64,000 bases of DNA. It comes from Arachis hypogaea. Lineage: Eukaryota; Streptophyta; Magnoliopsida; Fabales; Fabaceae. Position numbers and translations under genes: made by a program. Shown in pieces: positions 48,401 through 59,013 of this stretch. The notes below the pieces were generated by a model that searched no databases, was not told where the DNA came from, and saw only the letters and a list, made by a program, of their open reading frames with translations. Position 1 is the stretch's first letter. Each line of letters begins with the position of its first letter. The stretch covers positions 112,174,276 through 112,238,275 of the forward strand of contig NC_092048.1 of NCBI RefSeq assembly GCF_003086295.3, written 5' to 3'.

Positions 48401-48758
48401 CAGAGATTGATTTGTCACAGCCAATTTGTTCTGAACCAGAAGATTCTCAAAAGGTACAACAGTAATTCTATAATACACCTTCTTAATTAATAGACTAATA
48501 ACTCTGAAAAAGGTTTAGTGGGTGACAAACTCAGGTTTTCATTTTTGGTTTGTGTTTTGTGTAGTTCACTGAAGTAAAAGGGGAACAAGCCACAAGACCT
48601 GCCAAACTACCTGCTAGAAGAAGGTCACCACCAACAACCCCCTCTACAACACTGGACCCAATGAAGGGTGCGAGTTCAGTCACTGCCTCAAGATTCACAA
48701 ATTTTCTGAAGTTTGTGCCGACCCCTAGATTTAAGCACCCCGGAAGAAGTGAAACTTA
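45462..48758 (+). pseudogene. MURA-type transposase of MULE2
   Basis: The ATG at 45462 follows a splice acceptor directly. N-terminus: PB1-like domain (FHHEGNFERG, NFFKELGYETMKK, VPGMSLEVGLRRL). Then a Lys/Pro repeat (PKPKSKPKPK), an acidic region, a MuDR-type DNA-binding zinc region about 46616-46860 (FNTKWEFKEVV, C-x4-C-KWVVYAS, FNDHTC) and the MULE catalytic domain about 47170-47925 with Asp in GLDGAFLK and Asp in ISDMQ; the second is followed by an intron, 47405-47770. After a further block (48005-48165) comes an Ala/Thr repeat, and the last exon about 48564-48758 ends FVPTPRFKHPGR. Lesions: frameshift near 46455, stop at about 46606, frame loss at the splice near 48002 and TAG near 48077. 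The SWIM finger appears deleted. Confidence 0.85.
48168..48350 (+). repeat. GCAACT-type short repeats in the transposase
   Basis: Degenerate GCTGCA and then ACTGCA/GCAACT hexamers coding alternating Ala and Thr. They stand where the SWIM zinc finger region would be expected. Confidence 0.75.
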
Positions 48759-49116
48759 ATATTAGGACATTACACTCTTCAAGTGTTTGTTTTTTGTTAA
48801 AAGAAACTGTGACTATGATCACTCTAAACAATGGTTCATTTTGTTGATTATTAATCAAATATGTCATATTAGTAGACTCAATTACTTATGGCTGTAATGT
48901 GTTAAAACTATGAATGGTTTGCCATATTTTGGTATAGATCAATTAATACTATCCATGGTTTGAATCAACCTTTCTATTACTTATTTACATGTACTTTTTA
49001 TTCATCTAACAGGATATTATATTATAGTAAACTAAGATCAGTTACAGAAACCTTGTGATGTTACCCAAAAACACTTTCATTCATTACTTTGGGAACTACA
49101 TTACATTGACATGTTC

Positions 49117-49640
49117 TCAACCCTTTAATAGCACCATTCCTACAAAAACAACAACTACTAAGAACCCAAACCCAAGAACTTGAGTAATGAATTTCAGATT
49201 CCTAATGTCTGCCTCCATCTTCCCCATCCGCCAAGCAAAGTTCATCTTCCTGTCACCATCATCATCTTCTGAAACAGCTCTTTCAGGTAGCTCCTCTTGC
49301 ACATAATTTGCCCAGACGAATAACCCAAACCATGTTTTTCCACTTGTCTGCAAACAACCAAAAAAAAAAATAATCAACTACAAATTAGTTACCTTTACTC
49401 ACATTATAGTTGGGGCAACCAAAGAAGGGCTTGTTAGGATGCGTCTCCGTCCCTGACCACCTTAGCACTGGGTGACAACCACAGCCACACCAGACCGGAA
49501 CCCGCCCCTACCTGCTTTGCGTTGTGCTTCTTCTCTAGTTCTTCGTCGACGATGACCGGTTGGAGCTTCCTGCAACATGGCTCCCAGTTCCTCTCATGGG
49601 GACAGCTATTGGTGTACACAATACTTGCAGAAGGAGACAT
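49117..49640 (-). pseudogene. GRF zinc-finger protein with membrane segment (in MULE2)
   Basis: Minus strand: ATG at 49640, exon 1 to about 49402, intron of about 50 bases with GTGAGT donor and TTTGCAG acceptor, exon 2 from about 49350 to TAA/TAG at 49117. A frameshift in exon 1 (near 49530) separates the N-terminus from the GRF region (CGCHPVLRWSG, HPNKPFFGCPNYN, then SGKTWFGLFVWAN). The last Cys ligand of the finger is replaced by Trp or Phe. The C-terminus is clearly related to the MULE1 protein: FAWRMGKMEADIRNLK followed by a hydrophobic segment of about 20 residues. It occupies the same relative position, near the TIR opposite the transposase start. Confidence 0.72.
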
Positions 49641-49947
49641 TGATGGAGAGAACCAGATTGAAGGGAGGCTAACGAAGTTTTAAGGTTTAAAAATGAAGAC
49701 AGGGACTACATTGGAGAATTTTACAATACAATCCATGTCAGATGTACACTATGATGTCCAACGTGGCAGTGGTTGTGCCACATAAGCAAGGCCGTCGCTG
49801 AGTCACGCTGGAATTTTACGGAAGGACCATTATGTTGCCTGGATCGCAATCTGGAGGACATAAATAGTGCAATTAGAATCTCAGGGGCTAAATCGGTGCA
49901 CGGGCTGAATCTGGGGGACCACTATGGGGATTTAGTCCACTTAACAT

Positions 49948-50389
49948 GGATTTGCTTCTTTTAATCAACAATAGACCATATGGATTTACATTTAAGTATT
50001 GGGTTGGTTTAAAATCGGCTCAAGTCTTTTGAACTTATTTGATATATTATTAAATTTAAAGTATTGGATTAGATTGGTAAACAATCTAATAGTTTATATT
50101 TAATTTATTAAAAATTACAATAAAAAATGGAAATTTTTTAATATTTTAAAATTATCTCCATATAAAATTTGAGAACTAAACCCTAATTTTGACAGCTTGT
50201 TGCCTTCTTCCTTCTTGCAATAACCCTCTACTTGTTCCCCTACTCTCTTCTTCATCAGATATCTTTATGTTTCAACTCAATTTCTCAATTTCATTCAAAT
50301 TCCTTTGAATTCGTTTTAGACACGGTGCCTCACCACAACAATGACCACCTCTCATCTCTCAAATTCTTCTTCGTCCCCACCTTCTCTGC
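49948..50389. other. Flank between MULE2 and the Athila-type LTR
   Basis: Likely original DNA upstream of the dehydrogenase gene plus the beginning of another transcription unit: a C/T-rich leader (50190-50330) and an ATG at 50341 opening MTTSHLSNSSSSPPS, cut by the LTR 49 bases later. Confidence 0.4.
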
Positions 50390-51863
50390 TGGTGCACGAA
50401 TTGTGAATCACACTTTTCACAACGCGTACCACTAACCAGCAAGTGCACTGGGTCGTCCAAGTAATACCTCACGTGAGTAAGGGTCGAATCTCACGGAGAT
50501 TGTTGGTTTGAAGCAATCTATGGTTATCTTGTAAATCTTAGTCAGGAAGTCAATTATGTTTATCAGTTGAATTGTGAATAACCAAGAGAGCATAAATTAA
50601 AGGTTACTTGTTGTGCAGTAATGGAGAATATGTTGGAGTTTTGGAGATGCTTTGTCTTCTGAATCTCTGCTTTCCTCTGTCTTCTGATTCACGCACGCAC
50701 GTCCTCCTATGGCAAGCTGTGTGTTGGTGGATCACCGTTGTCAATGGCTACCTTCCATCCTTCCAGTGAAAACTACGCTCACGCGCTCTGTCACAGCACG
50801 GCTAATCACCGGTTGGTTCTCGATCCGGTTGGAATAGGATTTACTATCCTTTTGCATCTGTCACTAAGGCCCAGCCTTCAGGAGTTTGAAGCTCGTCACA
50901 GTCATTCAATCCTTGAATCCTACTCGGAATACCACAGACAAGGTTTAGACTTTCCGGATTCTCATGAATGCTGCCATCAGTTCTAGCTTATACCACAGAG
51001 ATTCTGATTAAGGAATCTAAGAGATACTCATTCAATCGTATATAGAACGGAGGTGGTTGTCAGGCACACGTTCATGATTTGAGGAAGGTGATGAATGTCA
51101 CAGATCATCACCTCCATCACAGTTAAGCGCGAATGAACATCTTAGATAGGAACAAGCGTGTTTGAATGGAAAACAGAAATACTTGCATTAATTCATCGAG
51201 ACACAGCAGAGCTCCTCACCCCCAACAATGGGGTTTAGAGACTCATGCCGTCAGAGAATACAAAGTTTAGATCTGAAATGTCCTGAGATACAAAATAAGT
51301 CTCTAAAAGTTGTTTAAATACTAAACTAGTAGCCTAGGGTTACAAAATATGAGTGGATTATGATGGATGATGCAGAGATCCACTTCTGGGGCCCACTTGG
51401 TGTGTGCTGGGGCTGAGATTTGAGTGAGTCACGTGCAGAGGCCATTTGTGGAGTTGAACGCCAGTTTTTGTGCCAGTTTGGGCGTTCAACTCCAGCTTTT
51501 GATCCTTTTCTGGCGCTGGACGCCAGAATTGGGCAGAGAACTGGCGTTGAACGCCAGTTTACGTCATCTTTCCTTGTGCAAAGTATGGACTATTATATAT
51601 TGCTGGAAAGCCCTGGATGTCTACTTTCCAACGCAATTAGAAGCATGCCATTTCGAGTTCTGTAGCTCCAGAAAATCCACTTTGAGTGCAGGGAGGTCAG
51701 AATCCAACAGCATCAGCAGTCCTTTTTCAGCCTGAATCAGATTTTTGCTCAGCTCCTTCAATTTCAGCCAGAAAAATACCTGAAATTACAGAAAAACACA
51801 CAACTCATAGTAAAGTCCAGAAATATGAATTTTTCCTAAAAACTAATGGAAATAGATGAAGCA
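50390..51863 (-). mobile_element. 3' LTR of the young Athila-type element (left copy)
   Basis: Minus strand ends CGTGCACCA at 50390. Palindrome motifs at 51450, 51481, 51512 and 51543, exact 31-base steps; TATA-like TATTTAAACA at 51320-51311. The LTR start and the adjoining polypurine tract are missing: element internal sequence joins the LTR near 51863. Confidence 0.85.
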
Positions 51864-52514
51864 ATAATATCTCAGAGTTTTTGAGTGAAGCTCAGATTCT
51901 AATTAGATGAGCGGGACTAGTAGCTTTTTGCTTTTGAACAGTTTTGGCATCTCACTTTATCCATTGAAGCTCAGAGTGATTGGCATTTATAGGAACTTAG
52001 AATTCAGATAGTGTTATTGATTCCCCTATTTCAGTGTGATGATTCTTGAACACAGCTATTTTATGAGTCTTGGCCGTGGCCCTAAGCACTTTGTTTTCCA
52101 GTATTACCACCGGATACATAAATTCCACAGACACATAATTGGGTGAACCTTTTAGATTGTGACTCAGCTTTGCTAAAGTCCCCAATTAGAGGTGTCCAGA
52201 GTTCTTAAGCACACTTTTCTTTTTGCCTTGGACCCTGACTTTAACCGCTCAGTCTCAAGTTTTCACTTGACACCTTCACGCCACAAGCACATGGGTAGGG
52301 ACAGCTTGGTTTAGCCGCTTAGACCAGGATTTTATTCCTTTAGGCCCTCCTATCCACTGATGCTCAAAGCCTTGGGATCCTTTTTATTTGCCCTTGCCTT
52401 TTGGTTTTAAGGGTTATTGGCTTTTTGCTCTTGCCTCTTGGTTTTAAGAGCTTTTGGCTTTTTCTGCTTGCTTTTTCTTTTTCTTTCTATTTTTTTTCGC
52501 CTATTTTAATATAC

Positions 52515-52518
<4 letters not shown>

Positions 52519-52561
<43 letters not shown>

Positions 52562-52643
52562 CAAGCTTTGTTCTTTGCTGCTTTTTCTTGCTTCAAGAAT
52601 CATTTTTATGATTTTTCAGATTATCAATAACATGTCTCATGTT

Positions 52644-52720
<77 letters not shown>

Positions 52721-52807
52721 CAAGCTTTGTTCTTTGCTGCTTTTTCTTGCTTCAAGAATCATTTTTATGATTTTTCAGATTATCAATAACATGTCTCATG
52801 TTCATCA
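52519..52807. repeat. Duplicated TA run plus 90 bp unit
   Basis: (TA)n then TTTGCAAGCTTTG... to GTTCATCA, present twice in tandem (52558-52647 and 52716-52807). Confidence 0.9.
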
Positions 52808-53310
52808 TTCTTTCAAGAGCCAACATATTTAACAGTCTTAAACAACAAATTCAAAAGACATATGCACTGTTCAAGCATTCATTCAGAAGACAGAAAGCGT
52901 TGCCACCACATGTTACTAATTAGAATTTTTCTTATTAAAAACTCGAAATTTTATTGCCTCTTATTCAAAAGATCTACTATTTTATTCATGTTTGCTGATG
53001 ATGAGAAAAATAGACTATAACTTAATTGGGGATAAAATCAAATTAGACACTAATTACTACTAATGATCATGTAATGAAGACACAAACATAGATAAGCACT
53101 TAACATAGAGAAAACGAAAAACAGAGAAAGTAAGAACAAGGAACGAGTCCACCTTAGTGATGATGGCATTTCCTTCTTGAGGCACCAATGATGTTCTTGA
53201 GCTCTTTTATGTCTCTTCCTTGCCTTTGTGGCTTGATTCCTAGTGATTTTTAGTATTTCTATCCTCAGTTGCTTCCAATAATTATGTGGAGGGAAGTGCA
53301 TCCCCTGAAG

Positions 53311-53358
53311 TATCTCTTGATTTGCAGCCACATGTTCTACCACTGAGCTATAGATCCT
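53311..53358 (-). other. tRNA-Cys-like 5' half
   Basis: Minus strand starts GGATCTATAGCTCAGTGG and continues through a D-arm and an anticodon region with GCA in a CTGCAAAT loop, then breaks off. Close to the first 46 or so bases of plant tRNA-Cys(GCA); the T-arm and acceptor 3' side are absent. Not a functional tRNA. Confidence 0.65.
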
Positions 53359-53601
53359 TCACATAATTGTTTTACCACACCAAACTTAGAATGTTGCTCG
53401 CCCTCGAGCAAAAGAAGAGGGAATAGATGAAAAAGAAGATGTGGAAAGAAAAAAACTTGGATTATGAGGAGGGAAGGTGGGGATCCTGTGGGGTCCACAG
53501 ATCTTGAAATGATCCTGTGAGGTCCACAGATCTTGAGGTGTCAAGGCATTTACATCCCTGCACCAATTTGGGCATGCAAAATGCCCTTGCACACAACTCT
53601 G

Positions 53602-53769
53602 GGCGTTCAGCGCCAAGTTGGTGCCCACTTTGGGCGTTCAACGCCCATTTACTAGCCATTTCTGGCGTTGAACGCTAGAACCATGCTTGGTCTGGGCGTT
53701 CAGCGCCAGGATGTTGCCCATTTTGGGCGTTCAGCGCCAGAACCATGCTCTGTTCTGGCGTTGAACGCC
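53602..53769. repeat. 31 bp phased palindrome array after pol
   Basis: Six motifs of the GGCGTTNAACGCC type starting at 53602, 53633, 53664, 53695, 53726 and 53757: five consecutive spacings of exactly 31. Same position in the element as the array at 1183-1421. Confidence 0.93.
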
Positions 53770-53962
53770 AGACAGGTGCTTCCTCCAGGGTGTGATTTTT
53801 CTTCTGCTGTTTTTGATTCCGTTTTCAATTTTTAATATTTGTTTTGTGACTCCACATGATCATGAACCTAACAAAACATGAAAAACCATGAAAGTAAATA
53901 AAAATTGGGTTGCCTCCCAACAAGCGCTTCTTTAATGTCCTTAGCTGGACCTTGCTGAGCTT

Positions 53963-56900
53963 TTAATCTAGCTTCAGCCTTGAGCATTCTTGCTCAATGT
54001 TGCCTTCTAGATAATGCTTGATTCTCTGTCCATTGACAATGAACTTCTTATCAGAATCACTATCTTGAAGCTCCACATAACCATATGGTGATACACTTGT
54101 AATCACGTATGGTCCCCTCCACCGGGATTTCAGTTTCCCGGGGAATAGCCTGAGTCTAGAGTTAAACAACAGAACCTTCTGTCCTGGTTCAAAGATTCTA
54201 GATGACAGCTTTCTGTCATGCCACTTTTTTTATTTTTCTTTATATAGCTTGGCATTTTCGAAAGCTGTGAATCTGAACTCCTCTAGCTCATTTAGCTGGA
54301 GCAATCTTTTTTCTCCTGCTAATTTGGCATCAAAGTTTAGAAATCTGGTTGCCCAGTAGGCCTTATGTTCCAGTTCCACGGGCAGGTGACATGCCTTACC
54401 ATACACCAGTTGGTATGGAGGTCCCTATAGGGGGTCTTGAATGCTGTTCTGTAAGCCCACAGAGCATCATCCAAGCTCCTTGCCCAATCCTTTCTACGGG
54501 TATTTACTGTCCGTTCCAGGATTCTCTTTAATTCTCTATTAGAGACTTCAGCCTGCCCATTGGTTTGTGGATGATATGGAGTGGCCACCTTGTGGCGAAT
54601 TCCATACCGAACCATGGCAGAGTAAATCTGTTTATTGCAGAAGTGAGTGCCCCCATCACTGATTAGTACTCTAGGGACACCAAACCTGCTAAAAATATGT
54701 TTCTGGAGGAACTTCAGCACTGTTTTAGTATCATTGGTGGGTGTGGCAATAGCCTCAACCCATTTTGATACATAGTCAACTGCCACCAGAATATAAGTGT
54801 TTGAGTATGATGGTGGGAAAGGTCCCATGAAGTCAATTCCCCATACGTCAAACAACTCAATATCCAAGATTCCTTGTTGAGGCATGGCGTAACCATGAGG
54901 CAGATTACCAGCTCTTTGACAACTGTCACAATTACGTACAAACTCTCGGGAATCTTTACAGAGTGTGGGCCAATAGAAGCCACATTGGAGGACCTTGGTG
55001 GCTGTTCGCTCACCTCCGAAATGGCCTCCATATTGAGATCCGTGGCAGTGCCACAGGATCCTCTGTGCTTCTTCTCTAGGCACACACCTACGGATAATTC
55101 CGTCTGCACATCTCTTAAAGAGATAAGGTTCATCCCACAAGTAGTACTTTGCATCAGTAATTAATTTCTTCTTTTGTATCCTGTTGTACTCCTTGGGTAT
55201 GAACCTTGCAGCTTTATAGTTTGCAATATCGGCAAACCATGGTGCTTCCTGAATGGCGAATAAATGCTCATCAGGAAACGTCTTAGAGATCTCTAGAGAA
55301 GGGGGGGACGTCCCTTCCACTGGCTCTATCCGGGACAGATGATCAGCCACTTGGTTCTCTGTCCCTTTTCTGTCTCTTATTTCTATATCAAACTCTTGCA
55401 GAAGCAATACCCATCTGATGAGCCTGGGTTTTGAATCCTGCTTTGTGAGTAGATATTTAAGAGCAGCATGGTCAGTATACACAATCACTTTTGATCCTAC
55501 TAAGTATGATCTGAATTTGTCAATGGCGTAAACCACTGCAAGTAATTCTTTTTCTGTGGTTGTGTAATTTTTCTGGGCATCGTTTAGAACGCGACTGGCA
55601 TAATAAATGACATGCAGAAGCTTGTCATGCCTCTGTCCCAATACTGCACCAATGGCATGATCACTGGCATCACACATTAGCTCAAATGGTAATGTCCAGT
55701 TTGGTGCAGAAATGACTGGTGCTGTGACCAGCTTAGCTTTCAGCGTTTCAAACGCCTGCAGGCACTTTGTGTCAAACACAAATGGCGTGTCAGCAGCTAG
55801 CAGATTGCTTAGAGGTTTTGCGATTTTTGAAAAATCCTTTATAAACCTCCTATAGAATCCTGCATGCCCCAGAAAGCTTCTGATTGCCTTAACATTGGCA
55901 GGTGGTGGTAATTTTTCAATTACCTCTATTTTTGCTTGATCCACCTCTATTCCCTTGTTTGAGATTTTATGCCCAAGAACAATTCCTTCAGTCACCATGA
56001 AGTGACACTTTTCCCAGTTTAAAACTAGGTTGGTTTCTTGGCATCTTTTCAGAACAAGTTTCAGGTGATCAAGACAGGAGCTGAATGAGTCTCCATATAC
56101 TGAGAAGTCATCCATGAAGACTTCCAGAAATTTTTCCACCATATCAGAGAAAATAGAGAGCATGCATCTCTGGAAGGTTGCAGGCGCATTACATAGCCCA
56201 AAGGGCATCCTTCTATAAGCAAACACTCCGGATGGACATGTGAATGCTGTTTTCTCTTGATCCTGGGGATCCACTGCAATCTGGTTATAGCCTGAATAGC
56301 CATCCAAAAAGCAGTAATAATCATGACCTGCTAGTCTTTCTAGCATCTGGTCTATGAATGGTAAAGGAAAATGATCCTTTCTGGTGGCTGTATTGAGCCT
56401 TCTGTAGTTAATACAGATGCGCCACCCTGTAACTGTTCTTGTAGGAACCAGTTCATTTTTTTCATTATGAATCACTGTCATGCCTCCCTTTTTTGGGACG
56501 ACTTGAACAGGGCTCACCCAGGGGCTATCAGAAATGGGATAAATAATCCCAGCCTCTAGTAATTTGGTGACCTCTTTCTGCACCACTTCCTTCATGGCTG
56601 GATTTAGCCGCCTCTGTGGTTGAACCACTGGTTTGGCATTATCCTCCAATAGGATTTTGTGCATGCATCTAGCTGGGCTTATGCCCTTAAGGTCACCTAT
56701 GGACCACCCAAGAGCTGTCTTGTGTGTCCTTAGCACTTGAATAAGTGCTTCCTCTTCCTGTGAATTTAAAGCAGAGCTTATGATCACTGGAAAAGTGTCA
56801 CCTTCTCCCAGAAATGCATATTTCAAGGATGGTGGTAGCGGCTTGAGCTCGGGTTTAGGGGGTTTTTCCTCTTTCAGAAGAAAGTTCAGAGGCTCTTTCA

Positions 56901-58206
56901 TGTCCCCTGAATCCTCCAAATCAGGCTGAACATCTTTAAAGATGTCTTCCAACTCTGATTCGAGACTCTCAGCCATGTTGATCTCTTCTACCAAAGAGTC
57001 AATGAGATCAACTTTCATGCAGTCTGTTGATGTGTCTGGATGCTGCATGGCTTTGACAGCGTTCAACTTGAACTCATCATCGTTGACTCTCAGGGTTATT
57101 TCCCCCTGTTGGACGTCAATGAGGGATCGTCCAGTTGCTAGGAAGGGTCTTCCTAGAATGAGAGTAGCACTCTTGTGCTCCTCCATCTCCAGCACAACAA
57201 AGTCAGTGGGAAAGGTGAATGGCCCAACTCTGACAATCATGTCCTCAATCACGCCTGATGGGTATTTAGTGGAACCATCAGCAAGTTGGAGACATATCCG
57301 GGTTGGTTTAACTTCTTCAGTTAAGCCAAGCTTCCTGATAGTGGATGCAGGTATTAGGTTGATGCTTGCCCCAAGATCGCATAAAGCTGTCTTGGTGCAA
57401 TTACCTTCTAATATGCATGGTATCAGAAAACTCCCAGGGTCTTTAAGCTTTTCAGGAAAGCTCTCTAGAATGACTGCACTGCATTCTTCAGTGAGGAGAA
57501 CTCTTTCTGTTTCTCTCCAATCCTTTTTATGACTCAAGATCTCTTTCATGAACTTGGCATAAGAAGGTATTTGCTTAAGTGCCTCTGCAAATGGAATCTT
57601 TATTTCAAGAGTCCTGAGGTAATCTGCAAAGCGAGCAAATTGCTTATCCTGCTCCTCTTTCCGGAGTTTTCGAGGATAAGGTATCTTGGCTTTATATTCT
57701 TCAACCTTAGTGGTTAAAGAAGCCTTTTTAGAGGGGTTGTTATCAGCACTTGTGTGTGTCTGATCCCTCATTGGCAATTGAGTGCCAGAGTCAGAAGCTG
57801 GAGTGAAACTGGACGCCAGCTCCTTGTCTGCTTCTGGCGTCTGAACGCCAGAACTGTGCCCATTTTGGGCGTTCAACGCTGGATTCTGCCCTATTTGGGC
57901 GTTCAACGCCAGATTCTTGCCCATTTCTGGCGTTGAACGCCAGTTTTGGGCATGGTCTGGGCGTTCAGCGCCAGCCTTCCACCAATTCTCTGTCGTTTTA
58001 GCGCCAGACTTATTTTTCCCTGGGCTCTTACTGTCCTCAGGTGAATCTTTGGTGGGTTGCTCATTTCTTGACTTTTTGATGCCTTGAGGTGGGGTATTTA
58101 ATGTTTTCCCACTTCTTAATTGAACTGCTTGGCATTCTTCTGTTATTTGCCTTGACAGCTGCTGCTTTGTTTGCTTAAACTGTTCTTCCATATGTATATT
58201 AGCCAT
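53963..58206 (-). pseudogene. gag C-terminus and pol of the young Athila-type element
   Basis: One frame is open from 58206 to 54337 (1,289 codons). In order: a gag tail with an array-derived linker (about 57990-57790), protease ([11 protein letters not shown] near 57385, ILGRPFLAT near 57145), reverse transcriptase about 56650-56050 with [10 protein letters not shown] near 56115, RNase H about 55700-55330 ([29 protein letters not shown]), integrase with HHCC finger about 55060-54900 and core D in [13 protein letters not shown] in ISDGGTHF, E in [11 protein letters not shown] one-base frameshift near 54430 and a TAA near 54226 break the integrase C-terminus, which continues to a stop at 53963. 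FMDDFSV and the tRNA-Asp primer site fit the Athila lineage. Confidence 0.92.
57836..57973 (-). repeat. Palindrome array inside the gag-pol coding frame
   Basis: Five motifs at 57836, 57868, 57898, 57929 and 57960 (spacings 32, 30, 31, 31). They are translated as repeated ALNAQ, RSTPE, VQTPE and AERPD segments in a linker before protease. Confidence 0.9.
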
Positions 58207-58242
58207 CCTTGTCTCTTGTAATCTATCTTTGAATTCGGCTAA

Positions 58243-59013
58243 CTACCTTGTTAGGAAGTCCAATTGCTGATTGAATTCAGCAGGTTGTTCTACAGGACTG
58301 AGTTCAGCAGTTGCTGTTTTAGCCTCTTCATTCATGGAAGGGTTGCTGCTTAGATACAGATGCTGATTCCTGGCAACTGTATCAATGAGCTCTTGAGCCT
58401 CTTCAATTGTCTTTCTCATGTGGATAGATCCACCAGCTGAGTAATCTAGAGACATCTGAGCTCCTTCTGCAAGCCCATAGTAGAAGATGTCTAACTGGAC
58501 CCACTCTGAAAATATTTCAGAGGGGCATTTTCGTAGCATCTCTCTGTATCTCTCCCAGGCATCATAAAGGGATTCATTATCTCCTTGTTTAAAGCCTTGG
58601 ATGTCCAGCCTTAGCTGTGTCATCCTTTTTGGAGGGAAATATTGATTCAGGAATTTTTCTGTCAGCTGTTTCCATGTCCTTATGCTGGCTTTAGGTTGGT
58701 TATTTAACCATCTCTTAGCTTGATCTTTTACAGCAAATGGAAACAGTAACAGTCTGTAGACATTCTAATCTATTTCTTTATCATGTACTGTGTCAGCAAT
58801 CTGTAGAAACTGTGCCAGAAACTCTGTAGGTTCTTCCTGTGGAAGACCGGAATACTGGCAATTTTGCTGCACCATGATAATGAGCTGAGGATTCAACTCA
58901 AAACTACTGACTCCAATGGAGGGTATGCAGATACTACTCCCATATGAAGCAGTAGAGGGGTTAGAGTATGACCCCAGAGTCCTCCTGGACTGTTCATTTC
59001 CGCTTAGGTCCAT
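58243..59013 (-). pseudogene. gag N-terminal part of the young Athila-type element
   Basis: Minus-strand ATG at 59013 (MDLSGNEQSRRTLG). An in-frame TAG at 58767-58765 and a second stop at 58245-58243, directly before the pol frame, interrupt it. The middle is a retrotransposon gag domain: QFLQIADTV, then RWLNNQPKASIRTW, FLNQYFPPKR and ESLYDAWERYREMLRKCP. Two nonsense changes in otherwise good sequence fit a recent insertion. Confidence 0.85.

Larger units (their letters stand above)
44708..49937. mobile_element. MULE2: Mutator-like element with transposase and GRF genes
   Basis: 5,230 bases with inverted repeats of about 180 bases (44708-44886, 49754-49937) starting GACTAAATCCCC. Perfect 10-base target duplication CACTTAACAT at 44698-44707 and 49938-49947. 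A plus-strand MURA-type transposase (45462-48758) and a minus-strand GRF zinc-finger gene (49640-49117) are tail to tail. Both have lesions. Confidence 0.93.
51864..53386 (-). other. 3' non-coding region of the young Athila-type element
   Basis: Non-coding except a remnant of the env-position ORF tail near 53160-53310 (GMHFPPHNYW, as in the copy at 2700-2740). Contains two (TA)n runs (52519-52558, 52648-52717), each followed by a nearly identical unit of about 90 bases. Confidence 0.7.

Noticed and set aside
52401..52832. Hydrophobic Ile-Tyr frame resembling a membrane protein
   Set aside because: Runs through two TA microsatellites and duplicated non-coding retroelement sequence.
53311..53358. 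Functional tRNA-Cys gene
   Set aside because: The T-arm, variable loop and 3' acceptor strand are absent and the D-stem has a mismatch.
54349..57717. Plus-strand frames inside the Athila-type pol
   Set aside because: Antisense shadows of a long coding frame with clear RT and integrase motifs on the minus strand.
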